The notes beneath the pieces are model-generated. The model had not been told where the DNA came from. It was given only the letters and a program-made list of their open reading frames with translations, and searched no databases. The translations under genes were made by a program, and so were the position numbers. From a virus, in IMG/VR virus record IMGVR_UViG_3300031919_000022, positions 1-20,995 of that record: DNA of 20,995 bases; one strand, given 5' to 3'. Shown here piece after piece: positions 11,881 to 20,986 of this stretch (position 1 is its first letter; the number at the start of each line of letters is the position of its first letter).

Positions 11881-13650
11881 TTGTTTGATTTTGACAATGC
11901 TTCACCTAAAGATGTTGCTCAACATATTGTTAATAGGTTTAATATTGCAGCTACAGCGAGAAGCACTAGGGAAGATAAATTTTTACGATGGTATAAATTA
12001 TATCGTAGTTACATAGAAGCTAAAGATAATAATAAAGCTAATTTATTTATTCCTTATACTTTTGGTGTTATTGAAACAGTAACACCACGTATTATTGGCG
12101 CATTATTTGCATCAAGACCCTATGTATCAGTTGTCCCACTCAAAGCGGAAACAGTAGATAATGCTAAAGTATTAGAAACTTTATTAGATTACCAATTAAC
12201 GCAGAAAATAAATATTATTGAAATAGCTACTTCTTGGGTAAAAGAAGCATTGATTTATGGCACATCTATTTTAAAAGTAGGTTGGGATTATGAGGAAGCA
12301 GAAGTTTGGGTAGATGAACCTATAGCAAGTTTTATGGGTATGGATATTATGCCTAGACGAGTTAAAAAAGTAGCTGCAATTAAAGATGACCCATTAGTAG
12401 AGCATATTGATTTATGGGATTTTTATGTTGACCCTAATGGTAAAACAATAGATGATGCAGAGTATTGCATACATAAACCTTATGTTAGTATTGCATATCT
12501 TAAACGTATGGAAGAATTAGGGGTATTTAAAAATATAGATAAAGTAATAAAGCGTATTAATAAAGATGGTCAAATGTATGAAATAGCAGGAGAGACGCAA
12601 CCTTATGAAACTGGTGCAAGTGACCGTCTAAGTTCTATAGGGATGCAAGATGTACAAAAAACAGATGGTAAAGTAGAACTACTTGAATATTGGCAAGATG
12701 ATAGAGTAGTTGTTATTGCGAATAGAAGCATTGTTATTCGTAATGAAGAAAATCCTTATCATCATAGAAAAAAACCATTTGTTAGATTAGTAGATATTCC
12801 TGTACCACATGAATTTTATGGTATTGGTGAAATAGAGCCTATAGAACATTTACAATATGAACTTAATAGTTTACGTAATCAACGTATGGATAATATTAAT
12901 TTAATAATTAATAATATGTGGAAAATATTGCGTGGTGCAGATATTAATCCTAAACAATTAGTGTCACGTCCCGGTGGAATAATAGAAGTGGATGAAATGA
13001 ATGATATTGAAGCATTACCAATGACTGATGTTACAGGACAATCTGTTGAACAGGCTATAGAAAATGTTCGTAGAGATATAGATAATGCAAATGGTGTCTA
13101 TGATTATGCTAGAGGTGAGACAACAGATAGACGTGAAACCGCAACAACAGCATCTATTTTATCTACAGCAGCTAATGAACGATTTAAGTTAAAAATTACA
13201 TTAATCGAAGATATAGGTATTCGTAGATTAGCTAGTTTACTTATTCAACTTGACCAACAATATATAGACACAAATAGATGTGTGTATATTTTAGGTGAAA
13301 ATGGTACTAATTATAAAGATGTTTCTCCACAAGATATAAGAGGACAATTTGACGTAATGCCATTAGGTTCTTCTATTGAACCTATTCATAACAAAGAAAA
13401 TAGATTAGTTAATCTTATTAATCTTTATAATAATTTAAAAGATAGTCCTTTTGTAAATCATCCATTATTAATAAAGAAAATATTAGATGCTGCTGATTTT
13501 AAGGACGCAAATAGTTTAATTATTGAAAATGCAGAAGAATTACTTTTACAACAATTAATGGATGGCATGGGGCAGGAAGAAGATTATTTAGGTGAAGAAG
13601 ATGTTCTCCCTGTAAATACAGATAATGAAGGAGTGTTACAAAATGGATGA
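11881..13650 (+). CDS. Portal protein
   Basis: The 589-residue product starts at TTG 11881 with AAGGTGGTG 7 bases upstream. It directly follows TerL. Features typical of podovirus head-tail connectors are the N-terminal region with KFLRWYKLYRSYIEAKDNNK and NLFIPYTFGVIETVTPRIIG; the pattern EALIYGTSILKVGWDYEE followed by DLWDFYVDPNG; and the later helical block YELNSLRNQRMDNINLIINN, which would line the DNA channel. The order is conserved in many podophage portals. It forms a dodecameric ring at one head vertex, binds TerL during packaging, and later joins the tail. Its last codons overlap the next gene by 8 bases. I rely on pattern and context, not a single catalytic motif. Confidence 0.88.
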   Translation: MFDFDNASPKDVAQHIVNRFNIAATARSTREDKFLRWYKLYRSYIEAKDNNKANLFIPYTFGVIETVTPRIIGALFASRPYVSVVPLKAETVDNAKVLETLLDYQLTQKINIIEIATSWVKEALIYGTSILKVGWDYEEAEVWVDEPIASFMGMDIMPRRVKKVAAIKDDPLVEHIDLWDFYVDPNGKTIDDAEYCIHKPYVSIAYLKRMEELGVFKNIDKVIKRINKDGQMYEIAGETQPYETGASDRLSSIGMQDVQKTDGKVELLEYWQDDRVVVIANRSIVIRNEENPYHHRKKPFVRLVDIPVPHEFYGIGEIEPIEHLQYELNSLRNQRMDNINLIINNMWKILRGADINPKQLVSRPGGIIEVDEMNDIEALPMTDVTGQSVEQAIENVRRDIDNANGVYDYARGETTDRRETATTASILSTAANERFKLKITLIEDIGIRRLASLLIQLDQQYIDTNRCVYILGENGTNYKDVSPQDIRGQFDVMPLGSSIEPIHNKENRLVNLINLYNNLKDSPFVNHPLLIKKILDAADFKDANSLIIENAEELLLQQLMDGMGQEEDYLGEEDVLPVNTDNEGVLQNG

Positions 13651-13846
13651 CCAATTTAATCCATTAGTAGAATTAAAGCAATTAGAAGGATGGAAAATAT
13701 TACAACAATATATAGACCATCGCAAAAACGAATATGCTAGTAAAATTATTAAATCAGACCCTACAAACGCTATTGGTATTGCGCGTTGCCAAGGTGTATT
13801 GATGGGGTTAGATTTAGTATTAAATAAAGTTAATACAACTAAATAG
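13643..13846 (+). CDS. Small protein between portal and scaffold, 67 residues
   Basis: The start at ATG 13643 follows GGAG by 9 bases and overlaps the end of the portal gene by 8 bases. The product MDDQFNPLVELKQLEGWKIL... is mostly helical and carries IGIARCQGVLMGLDLVLNKV near its end. Proteins of this size and pattern are common between portal and scaffold genes in podophages, but I know of no demonstrated function. The tight coupling implies similar expression to the portal. It could be a head-assembly accessory protein. It has no membrane segment or signal peptide. Confidence 0.75.
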   Translation: MDDQFNPLVELKQLEGWKILQQYIDHRKNEYASKIIKSDPTNAIGIARCQGVLMGLDLVLNKVNTTK

Positions 13847-13859
13847 GAGGTTTTATTTA

Positions 13860-14759
13860 ATGAGTGAAATGATGCAATTCTTCAACAACCTTGGAGGTCA
13901 AGAGAACTCTGTGCAAGAGCAATCTCAACAAGACGAAAGGACTGAAGAACAGCAAAGTAGCAAGAGTGAAACTCTTAATACTAATGAGCAATTCACAGAG
14001 GGAGAACTAGAAGTAACTGAACAAGAAGGGCAAGAAGGGCAAGAAGAGCAAGAAGGACAAGAAGGGCAAGAAGAAATTGAGCAACAACCACAAAAATATG
14101 CAGGAATATTTAATACTGTAGAAGATTTAGAGAAAGCATATAAATCACTACAAGCTATATATACCAAAAATAATCAAGTACTAAAGGATATACAAAATAC
14201 ACAGCAACAATCAGTACAACAATCAGTACAACAATCAGTACAACAAACACAACAATTAGGTATTCCTAATGAGTTAGCCACTAATCCACAATTTATACAG
14301 TTATCACAGACTAATCCTAGTCAAGCATTGGATGTTTTAACTCAATATCGAGCACAACAAATGATTACACCAATACAACAACAGCAACAACAAGAATTAC
14401 GAAATATGCGTATGCAGCAAGAAGTTTTATTATTAAGAACTAATCCAGAAACTAAAGATTTTGATACTATTGCACCTGAATTACCAAATGTATTTGAGCA
14501 AAATCCTTGGTTATGGAATACACCAAACCCCATAGAAACAGCTTATAAATTAACAAAAGCTAATAAGGTGTCTGAAATGATGGCACAGGCTTCACAAGTT
14601 GCAACTGAACAAGCTTATCAAAATAAACAAGCTAAAAAAGGAGCAGCAGGTGTGCGGCAATCTGCTAAAACTCCTCCAAAAACTAAAACTGCCGAGGACC
14701 AAATTGCTGATGCTATCTTAATAGCAAGTCAAGGGCAGAAAAATGCGTTTATGCCGTAA
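13860..14759 (+). CDS. Capsid scaffold protein
   Basis: This is a 299-residue, extremely glutamine- and glutamate-rich protein with AGGAGG 10 bases before the ATG. It lies between portal and major capsid genes, the standard place for scaffold. Residues 55-71 repeat (Q)EGQEGQEE-type units and 116-128 repeat QQSV three times, giving a disordered N-terminal half. The C-terminal part is helical (NTVEDLEKAYKSLQAIYTKN, LRNMRMQQEVLLLRTNPETK) and ends with a basic stretch (NKQAKKGAAGVRQSAKTPPK) suited to contacting the inner capsid surface. Scaffolds template prohead assembly and then leave. There is no protease motif, so removal would need another protein or exit. Confidence 0.8.
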   Translation: MSEMMQFFNNLGGQENSVQEQSQQDERTEEQQSSKSETLNTNEQFTEGELEVTEQEGQEGQEEQEGQEGQEEIEQQPQKYAGIFNTVEDLEKAYKSLQAIYTKNNQVLKDIQNTQQQSVQQSVQQSVQQTQQLGIPNELATNPQFIQLSQTNPSQALDVLTQYRAQQMITPIQQQQQQELRNMRMQQEVLLLRTNPETKDFDTIAPELPNVFEQNPWLWNTPNPIETAYKLTKANKVSEMMAQASQVATEQAYQNKQAKKGAAGVRQSAKTPPKTKTAEDQIADAILIASQGQKNAFMP

Positions 14760-14788
14760 TAATTTAGTTTATTAAGGAGTGAATTATT

Positions 14789-15943
14789 ATGCCAATTATT
14801 TCTGGTCTTAGAACCACAAAAAATATAAACCAAGATAGACGTGTCGTTGATATGTCTACTAAAATTGCGTTATTGCAACCTAGTAAAGCACCTTTGATTA
14901 CATTACTGAAAAGATTATCTAAACGAAACGCAATTAATCCTATTTTTCATTGGTTAGAAGATGATTTGCAAGCAAGATGGGATGCTGTAAATCAAGTTAA
15001 TGAAACTGCTGTCGGTACTGCTGTAATTGTTGATAACGCTGATTTGTTTAGTGTAGCTGACATTGTTAAGGTACCTCGTACTGGTGAGGTAATGAAGGTA
15101 ACTGCTGTAGATTCTGCCACTAATACTTTAACTGTTGTTCGTGCGTATGGTACTACTTCTGCTGCTCTTTTAGTAGATAATGACCCATTAGTAATTATTG
15201 GTAATGCTTTTAAAGAAGGTTCTACCGCAGGCACACCTAAAACTGTTAGTACTACTACTGTTTTTAACTATACACAAATATTCAGAACACCTATTAAAAT
15301 TACTAAAACACAAGATGCCAGTGAATTATATGGTGGTTCTGACCGCCCGTATCAACGTATGAAGAAAGGCATTGAGCACGCTATTGATTTAGAACGTGCA
15401 GCTTGGTTTGGTGAAAAATCAGAGCATACTTCCGGTGATGAAATTATTAGAACTACTGCTGGGATTATTCCTTTGATTACTGCTAATGCTGTAACTTATG
15501 ACGCAAGTAATGCTTTAACAGAAGATAACTTTGAAAAAGCGTTTTTGGAAGATTTATTTAGATATGGTAGTGATACTAAGACCATGTTCTGTTCTGGTAG
15601 AGTAATTTCCGTAATTAATAGTTGGGGTAGAGATAAGATACAGACTGTTGTTGGTGAAGAAACTTACGGTTTAAAAATTTATCGTTATATTTCTGCACAT
15701 GGGGCACTTAATTTAGTGAAACATCACCTGTTTGAAGGGGATGTTTATGGTAGAATGGCAGTTGCTTTGGATTTAGAAAAAGTTAAAATTCGTCCATTAG
15801 TAGGGCGGGATACTAAACTTAATACTAATATCCAACCTAATGATGCGGATTATTACTTAGATGAATATATTACTGAGACAGGATTTGAAGTTAAATTACC
15901 ACAGACACATGGTATTCTTAACAACGTAGATTTCCCTGCGTAA
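14789..15943 (+). CDS. Major capsid protein (SU10/DUF5309-like, HK97 fold)
   Basis: This 384-residue protein forms the head shell. An AAGGAG SD lies 9 bases upstream of the ATG. The N-terminal region has RTTKNINQDRRVVDMSTKIA, then PSKAPLITLLKRLSKR and FHWLEDDL. This is the pattern I associate with the SU10-like major capsid family (DUF5309). An inserted domain rich in valine and threonine follows (DIVKVPRTGEVMKVTAVDSA). RTPIKITKTQDASELYGGSD and KKGIEHAIDLERAAWFGEKS form the long-helix part of an HK97 fold. The gene follows scaffold and is followed by a terminator, consistent with the need for high and separately tuned expression. The family name is from memory of the pattern; the role is secure from both pattern and position. 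Confidence 0.88.
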   Translation: MPIISGLRTTKNINQDRRVVDMSTKIALLQPSKAPLITLLKRLSKRNAINPIFHWLEDDLQARWDAVNQVNETAVGTAVIVDNADLFSVADIVKVPRTGEVMKVTAVDSATNTLTVVRAYGTTSAALLVDNDPLVIIGNAFKEGSTAGTPKTVSTTTVFNYTQIFRTPIKITKTQDASELYGGSDRPYQRMKKGIEHAIDLERAAWFGEKSEHTSGDEIIRTTAGIIPLITANAVTYDASNALTEDNFEKAFLEDLFRYGSDTKTMFCSGRVISVINSWGRDKIQTVVGEETYGLKIYRYISAHGALNLVKHHLFEGDVYGRMAVALDLEKVKIRPLVGRDTKLNTNIQPNDADYYLDEYITETGFEVKLPQTHGILNNVDFPA

Positions 15944-15953
15944 ATAATTAAAT

Positions 15954-15979
15954 AGGGGCTGAAATATGCCCCTTTATTT
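15954..15979 (+). terminator. Terminator after the major capsid gene
   Basis: AGGGGC (15954-15959) pairs with GCCCCT (15968-15973) around an 8-base loop and is followed by TTATTTTTATT. It lies 11 bases after the capsid stop. The stem is short, so it probably lets some transcripts through, lowering expression of tail genes relative to capsid. Confidence 0.7.
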
Positions 15980-16000
15980 TTATTATAGGAGGATTTGATT

Positions 16001-16213
16001 ATGTTATTTTTAAGCAGAGCTAATCGGTTTAAATTAAACACTAATAGAGGTACTGTTGTGTTTGAAAATGGGCAAGTTAATATAGATGACACAAAATTTA
16101 TAAAAGCAATAAAAGAAACACCTGCTTTTATAAATGGGCATGTTACATTTGTTCCAACCAAAGAAACTAACTCTAAAATAAAACTATCAAAAAAAGAGGT
16201 TGATAATAAATAA
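16001..16213 (+). CDS. Small protein after the major capsid gene, 70 residues
   Basis: The ATG at 16001 has AGGAGG 8 bases upstream; a TTG six bases earlier is too close to that SD. The product MLFLSRANRFKLNTNRGTVV... appears to be a beta-strand-rich N-terminal half (GTVVFENGQVNIDDTKF) and a lysine-rich tail (KLSKKEVDNK). I do not recognise the family. Its location after the capsid terminator and before the adaptor suggests a minor head component or head-tail joining protein. The pattern of a value-like beta motif followed by FIKAIKETPAF recalls small structural proteins in other podophages, but that is only an impression. Confidence 0.7.
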   Translation: MLFLSRANRFKLNTNRGTVVFENGQVNIDDTKFIKAIKETPAFINGHVTFVPTKETNSKIKLSKKEVDNK

Positions 16214-16245
16214 TTACTATTTGTGTGTAAAGGTAGGTGATTTAC

Positions 16246-16824
16246 GTGAATGTAGGTGAACTTAGAACAGCATTTGAAGCATTAATACAGGATAGCGTAG
16301 ATAATACTACATTTTTAACATGGATAATTGAAGCACAAGAAGAAATTGCATTAGAATATGGTAAAATTAATACTATTACAATAGAATGTACTACTGTAGG
16401 CGAAGCATATAGTTTACCAAGTGATTTCCTTGCTGTTGCTGAGTTATTAGATAGTAATGATAATAGATATTATAATTATGATATTACATCGATAAACACT
16501 ATTATTTTTGAAGATACTGATATATATACACTATATTATCATAAATCACCTGATACTATTACAGCTAATGATGATAATGCTGAACCAGAAATACACCCAC
16601 TATTACATTCACCAATGATTTATTACGCCGCAGCACAGTTTTATGACCAAGAAAGCGGTGGGGATGAAGAAGAAAGTAACATGGCAACTAAAATGTTGAA
16701 TAAGTTTTATGGTATGGTACATAATCGAAGTAAAAAATTAAAAGCAAGAAGAAGTACAAATTATAATTTTTCACAAAATGAAAATTATTTTAATAATATT
16801 AAAACAAGTCGTAATACAGTATAA
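16246..16824 (+). CDS. Head-tail adaptor-like protein
   Basis: GTG 16246 is the likely start, with AGGTAGG about 8 bases upstream; GTG 16237 overlaps that SD. The 192-residue product begins MNVGELRTAFEALIQDSVDN and continues with FLTWIIEAQEEIALEYGKIN and YSLPSDFLAVAELLDSNDNR. This is a helix, beta and helix layout typical of podophage connector or adaptor proteins that dock under the portal. The segment HSPMIYYAAAQFYDQESGGD with following ATKMLNKFYGMV matches the C-terminal helical part of such proteins. It would link portal to tail nozzle. Position between capsid and nozzle genes agrees. Confidence 0.75.
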   Translation: MNVGELRTAFEALIQDSVDNTTFLTWIIEAQEEIALEYGKINTITIECTTVGEAYSLPSDFLAVAELLDSNDNRYYNYDITSINTIIFEDTDIYTLYYHKSPDTITANDDNAEPEIHPLLHSPMIYYAAAQFYDQESGGDEEESNMATKMLNKFYGMVHNRSKKLKARRSTNYNFSQNENYFNNIKTSRNTV

Positions 16825-16838
16825 GGAGGGGGTAATAG

Positions 16839-18338
16839 ATGGGAAAATCTTTAAGAGTATATAAAGATTTTAGTGGTGGTATAAGTGAAGTTGCCCCTGA
16901 TATTATGCTTAATAGCGAACTTATTGAAGCACAAAATGCTATTCCTCAGCAGCGTGGGGGGTTATCTAAATGTAAAGGAACAACACGCTATAATGAAACA
17001 GCATTTGACGCTAATGGCATAGAAGTTATAATTGAATTTGGTAAAAGTGATGGTACGATTGTTAAACTAGTTTTTAGTGGCACAACAGTACGTAAATGGG
17101 ATGGGACAATATTAAAAAATGATTTACCTGCTGCACCTACTGATTGGGATATTTATAGTGATGTATTATATTGGTTAGATGGGACTAAATTTTGGCAATA
17201 TGATGGTACAACTATTGCAGAAGTAACAATGGATGTAAATGGAGATAGTGCTACATGGGGTATAATTAAAACGTGTCATTTTATTGAACAAAGAGGACAG
17301 CGTCATTTTTTTGCTAAAAAAGGTACTAGTACACTTTACTATTCAGAAATAGGTAATCCAACTTATATTAAAGCAACTAATACTATTGCAAGTGTTACAG
17401 ATGATGCTGACCAAATTACAGCATTAAAAGAATTTGGTGGGGCATTATTAGTATTTAAGAAAAACGCAATATTTGGTTGGTTTGGATGGACACCTGCTGT
17501 AGATGTTGAATTTGTTAGAATTGATGCACATAAAGGCACTGTATCACAATATACAGTACAACGTGTAGAAAATATGTTATTCTATATGGCAGATGATGGT
17601 GTGTATGCATTACTAACATTATATACAAATATGATTTCTTCTGTTGATGTATCTGATAAGAAAATTAAGAATATTATTATTAACGCAGCATATAAAAATA
17701 AAGCATGTGCTATTTATTATCAAGGGGTGTATAGACTATCTATTTGTGATACAGGCACAACAAATAATAAAGAATATAGATATTACCCACCTAAAACAGA
17801 TAATGAAAAAGGCGCATGGTATGGAGCGTTTACACATCCTATATCTTGTTATTTAATCGATAGTAATGGAGATTTATATTCAGGGCATCCTACTGATGGT
17901 TTAATTTTTAAGCATGAACAAGGTTATAATTATGACGGTAAAGCTATTCATTTTAAGGTAATTACTAAGCCTTTTGATTTAACAGAATTAATGGTTATTG
18001 TGAATAATATTAAAAAAGTTTTTGTTGCCTGTAGACAATACGAAAGTGAAAGTAGTACACTTACTATTACAATTAAAGTAGATTATATTACGAAACAATT
18101 TATACTTGATTTAGATGAAAGTATGGTATGGAGTGAAGGTATTTGGGGTGAAGCAATTTGGGGATGGGTTGATTTAATAACGAAACAATTAAATATAAAT
18201 AAAAAAGGCACTAGAATACAAATAACTTTAGAAAATAATGAGGTAGACCAACCTGTTACAGTTTATGGTATAGCTATTTTATATAAATCTAAAAAACCTA
18301 AAGGCATGTTAACTGGTATTACGGAGGTGATTAATTAA
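16839..18338 (+). CDS. Tail nozzle / tail tubular-like beta-propeller protein
   Basis: The gene encodes 499 residues, with AAGGAGGGGG 7 bases before the ATG. The opening SLRVYKDFSGGISEVAPDIM ... EAQNAIPQQRGGLSKCKGTT is the usual start of podovirus tail nozzle or stabilisation-type proteins (compare the T7 gp12 and P22 gp10 roles). Repeated short strands with WDG/YDG turns (VRKWDGTILK, YWLDGTKFWQYDGTT) and FGGALLVFKKNAIFGWFGW suggest a beta-propeller. It would form the tail tube end below the adaptor, with the fibres attached to it. Its TAA shares one base with the ATG of the fibre gene, so translation is coupled. The function is from position and pattern. Confidence 0.75.
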   Translation: MGKSLRVYKDFSGGISEVAPDIMLNSELIEAQNAIPQQRGGLSKCKGTTRYNETAFDANGIEVIIEFGKSDGTIVKLVFSGTTVRKWDGTILKNDLPAAPTDWDIYSDVLYWLDGTKFWQYDGTTIAEVTMDVNGDSATWGIIKTCHFIEQRGQRHFFAKKGTSTLYYSEIGNPTYIKATNTIASVTDDADQITALKEFGGALLVFKKNAIFGWFGWTPAVDVEFVRIDAHKGTVSQYTVQRVENMLFYMADDGVYALLTLYTNMISSVDVSDKKIKNIIINAAYKNKACAIYYQGVYRLSICDTGTTNNKEYRYYPPKTDNEKGAWYGAFTHPISCYLIDSNGDLYSGHPTDGLIFKHEQGYNYDGKAIHFKVITKPFDLTELMVIVNNIKKVFVACRQYESESSTLTITIKVDYITKQFILDLDESMVWSEGIWGEAIWGWVDLITKQLNINKKGTRIQITLENNEVDQPVTVYGIAILYKSKKPKGMLTGITEVIN

Positions 18339-20986
18339 TGGCACAAATAAATTTACCCCACAGTTTAACAGAAGGTACAACAGCGTTTGCAACACAAGTA
18401 ATGAATAATTTAAATGCTATAAAAAATACTATAAATGCTGGTATACAGTCAGACAATATAGAAGATTTAGCAGTAACAACTACAAAAATAGCAGATTTAG
18501 CTGTTACAGCCGCAAAAATAGCAAACAGTAATATAACCACAGATAAAATAGCAGATTTAGCTGTTACAGCCGCAAAAATAGCAAATGATGCTGTAACAGA
18601 TGTTAAAATAGGTACACGTACAATAGATGATGCTACTGTTACAGCTTATACAAATACAGCAAAAATTACAGATTTACTTTCTCTTATAGTAAAAACTGTA
18701 AAAAATTTAAAAGGTACAACTAATTGGTATGATGATGGTGCAGACACAATTACAAATTTAAATAGTAGAATAATAAGTAATGATGCAGATATTACTAATC
18801 TTCAAAATAATAAAGCAGATATATCTTATGTAGATACACAAGATAATACTTTACAAGCTAATATAACTAATTTAGAAGGAGCAGGGCGTACTACTGAAAC
18901 AGTTAAAGCTACGTATGATGATTTACAAAATCATAAAGGATTAAATAATAATCCTCACGCTGTAACAGCAAGTCAAGTAAATGCATATTCAAAAACGGAA
19001 TTACTGACAAGTGGTCAAGCACAAGTACACTGGGAAAATTTAACTAATGTACCAGCAATGGCAGATGATAGCTGGAAATCTCCTGTAGCCACTATAGCAG
19101 ATTTACCTTCTACTGGTAACATAGACGGCGATTTAAGAATTGTTTTAGATGAAGATACTGTTTATACGTGGGACGCAAGCACTTTAGCGTGGATAGCAAT
19201 AGGAGCTAGTGGTAATGGCATAACTGACCACGGTTCTTTGAAAGGATTATCAGATGATGACCATACGCAATATTTAAGAACGGATGGTACACGAGCATTA
19301 ACGGGTAATCAGGATTTTGCACAAAATCAGGCTCTTAACATGGTGGAACATAAGGGTATTGCTTTTCCTGTTACTCCTGTTGTTGGGCAAAGATTTTTCA
19401 GAACAGATTTAGACCACGCTTTTGTTTACACAAGTACCGGAGAATGGATAAAAGTAAGCGGATATGGTTCATTGCTTAGACGTGAAAAATTTACAGCGTC
19501 TATAACAGGATATGAACAGTTTACATTAGTAGATGGACAATATGAATTAGGTAAAAACGCATTATTGGTTTTTGTGAATGGTAACATCGTAGACCATACA
19601 GAGGATGATACAACACATTTTACTGTTACCGTTACTAGTGGGGATACAGTTTTGGCGTGGTATCTTCAAAATTCACCTGCTGTAACTATTCAAGCAGACG
19701 GTACTTTGCAAACTAACTTAAACGCTGATATGGTTGATGATAAACATTTTGCAGATATACAGGTAGATGCACAAGCAAGAGTAGATGAGCTAGCAGGTAC
19801 AGGAAGAACAACCGAAACTGTAAAGCAAAATGCTGATAACCATGATGCACATTTGGCCGAAACTGTGATAAAAACCAGCAAAACGATTAACGTCCCCGCT
19901 GATTACGCCACAATACAGGAAGCTTTAGACAGCCTCAAATACACCTGGATTCCCGACGATATTACCGTTACAATTTCGGTCGCAGCTGGGACGCACTTGC
20001 ATACTAGCCAGATTAGTATCACTCACTCTTGTGGAAGCCAGATACAGATAATCGGTGCAGACCCTATTACCACCACTATTACGAGCGTTGGCACAGTTAC
20101 CGGCGCAGCAGGAGCCTGGAGCGTACCGATAAACGTAACCAATGCGACAGGTATGGCCGTAGGAGACTATGTTATCATTCGAAATACTGCTGGAACAGAC
20201 GACCACTATGCCCATCGTGGAATTTGGGAGATAACAGCAATTAACGTTAACACGGTAACGGTAAAGAATACTCACCAATCTGGTATTTTCCCGAGTGCTA
20301 CTTTGAGCGGTGGGGATTTTATCTGTCTAAAGACCGTCTTGAAGTTTAATAATTGCAACGGGATAGTTTCCTGTCACGCCAATCTGGGGCTGCTTGACAA
20401 AGTAGCAGTTGTCGGAAACGGTACAAGCGGATACTCAGGCGTAGTAGTCGGGAGCAGTACGACAATTCCTTCTAATGCCAGCATTGTTTGCGGAAGCAGC
20501 ATGGGTGTCAATGGTTTCGGCTCTCGCGGCTTCTATGCCCTATACTCCAGCAGTATCGAAGCCCCTTCCAGCACCGCAAGCGGGAACGGCTCTTACGGCT
20601 TCTGTGCCGAATACTCCAGCAGTATCAGCACCTATTCCAGCACCGCAAGCGGGAACGGCTCTTACGGCTTCTGTGACCTATACTCCAGCAGTATCCGCGC
20701 CGATGCCAGCACCGCAAGCGGGAACGGCTCTTACGGCTTCTGTGCCGATTACTCCAGCAGTATCCGCGCCTATTCCAGCACCGCAAGCGGGAACGGCTCT
20801 TACGGCTTCTGTGCCTTATACTCCAGCAGTCTCCGCGCCGATTCCAGCACCGCAAGCGGGAACGCTAGTTCGGATTATTTTGCTTCGAAGATGGGATACA
20901 TTTACTGCTACAGCTACCAGGGCACGCCTACGTTCTCACCGGCGCTGAACACCGAGGGCAATGGCAATGCGATAATTACTACCTAA
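18338..20986 (+). CDS. Tail fibre / receptor-binding protein with beta-helix tip
   Basis: This 882-residue protein has GGAGGTG 9 bases upstream. Residues 1-120 contain repeats of the KIADLAVTAAKIAN type typical of tail-fibre shafts. A trimeric coiled-coil-like part follows (NNKADISYVDTQDNTLQANI) with GAGRTTETVK, then LSDDDHTQYLRTDGTRALTG, a motif common in phage fibres. GTGRTTETVK recurs near 490. From about residue 512 (INVPADYATIQEALDSL) begins a pectate-lyase-like beta-helix ending in four-plus 23-residue repeats of the YSSSIRAYSSTASGNGSYGF kind. No clear depolymerase active site is visible. The DNA becomes much GC-richer near 19,870, at the start of the beta-helix, suggesting the tip was acquired from elsewhere. 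It should bind the host surface. Confidence 0.85.
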   Translation: MAQINLPHSLTEGTTAFATQVMNNLNAIKNTINAGIQSDNIEDLAVTTTKIADLAVTAAKIANSNITTDKIADLAVTAAKIANDAVTDVKIGTRTIDDATVTAYTNTAKITDLLSLIVKTVKNLKGTTNWYDDGADTITNLNSRIISNDADITNLQNNKADISYVDTQDNTLQANITNLEGAGRTTETVKATYDDLQNHKGLNNNPHAVTASQVNAYSKTELLTSGQAQVHWENLTNVPAMADDSWKSPVATIADLPSTGNIDGDLRIVLDEDTVYTWDASTLAWIAIGASGNGITDHGSLKGLSDDDHTQYLRTDGTRALTGNQDFAQNQALNMVEHKGIAFPVTPVVGQRFFRTDLDHAFVYTSTGEWIKVSGYGSLLRREKFTASITGYEQFTLVDGQYELGKNALLVFVNGNIVDHTEDDTTHFTVTVTSGDTVLAWYLQNSPAVTIQADGTLQTNLNADMVDDKHFADIQVDAQARVDELAGTGRTTETVKQNADNHDAHLAETVIKTSKTINVPADYATIQEALDSLKYTWIPDDITVTISVAAGTHLHTSQISITHSCGSQIQIIGADPITTTITSVGTVTGAAGAWSVPINVTNATGMAVGDYVIIRNTAGTDDHYAHRGIWEITAINVNTVTVKNTHQSGIFPSATLSGGDFICLKTVLKFNNCNGIVSCHANLGLLDKVAVVGNGTSGYSGVVVGSSTTIPSNASIVCGSSMGVNGFGSRGFYALYSSSIEAPSSTASGNGSYGFCAEYSSSISTYSSTASGNGSYGFCDLYSSSIRADASTASGNGSYGFCADYSSSIRAYSSTASGNGSYGFCALYSSSLRADSSTASGNASSDYFASKMGYIYCYSYQGTPTFSPALNTEGNGNAIITT
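18485..18585 (+). repeat. 41-bp direct repeat in fibre shaft
   Basis: Bases 18485-18525 are identical to 18545-18585, 60 bases apart. Both encode KIADLAVTAAKIAN-type shaft residues. The identity at DNA level points to a recent duplication of 20 codons. Confidence 0.85.
20543..20880 (+). repeat. 69-bp tandem repeats in the fibre tip
   Basis: Units start at 20543, 20612, 20681, 20750 and 20819 (the last one diverges after about 45 bases). Each encodes 23 residues, YSSSI-x4-S-T-A-S-G-N-G-SYGFC. The variation is concentrated at the two residues after YSSSI and in the last two of each unit, while the GNGSYGF core is almost unchanged. Confidence 0.9.

Noticed and set aside
13925-14167. 80-codon antisense frame rich in Cys/Ser opposite the scaffold gene
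   Set aside because: It is the mirror of the Gln/Glu-rich repeats, with no SD.
20475-20948. 157-codon second frame rich in Pro/Ala inside the fibre tip (and an antisense one at 20625-20855)
   Set aside because: The 69-bp repeat is a multiple of three and GC-rich, so several frames stay open together. The fibre frame has the SD, the protein pattern and the continuation from upstream.
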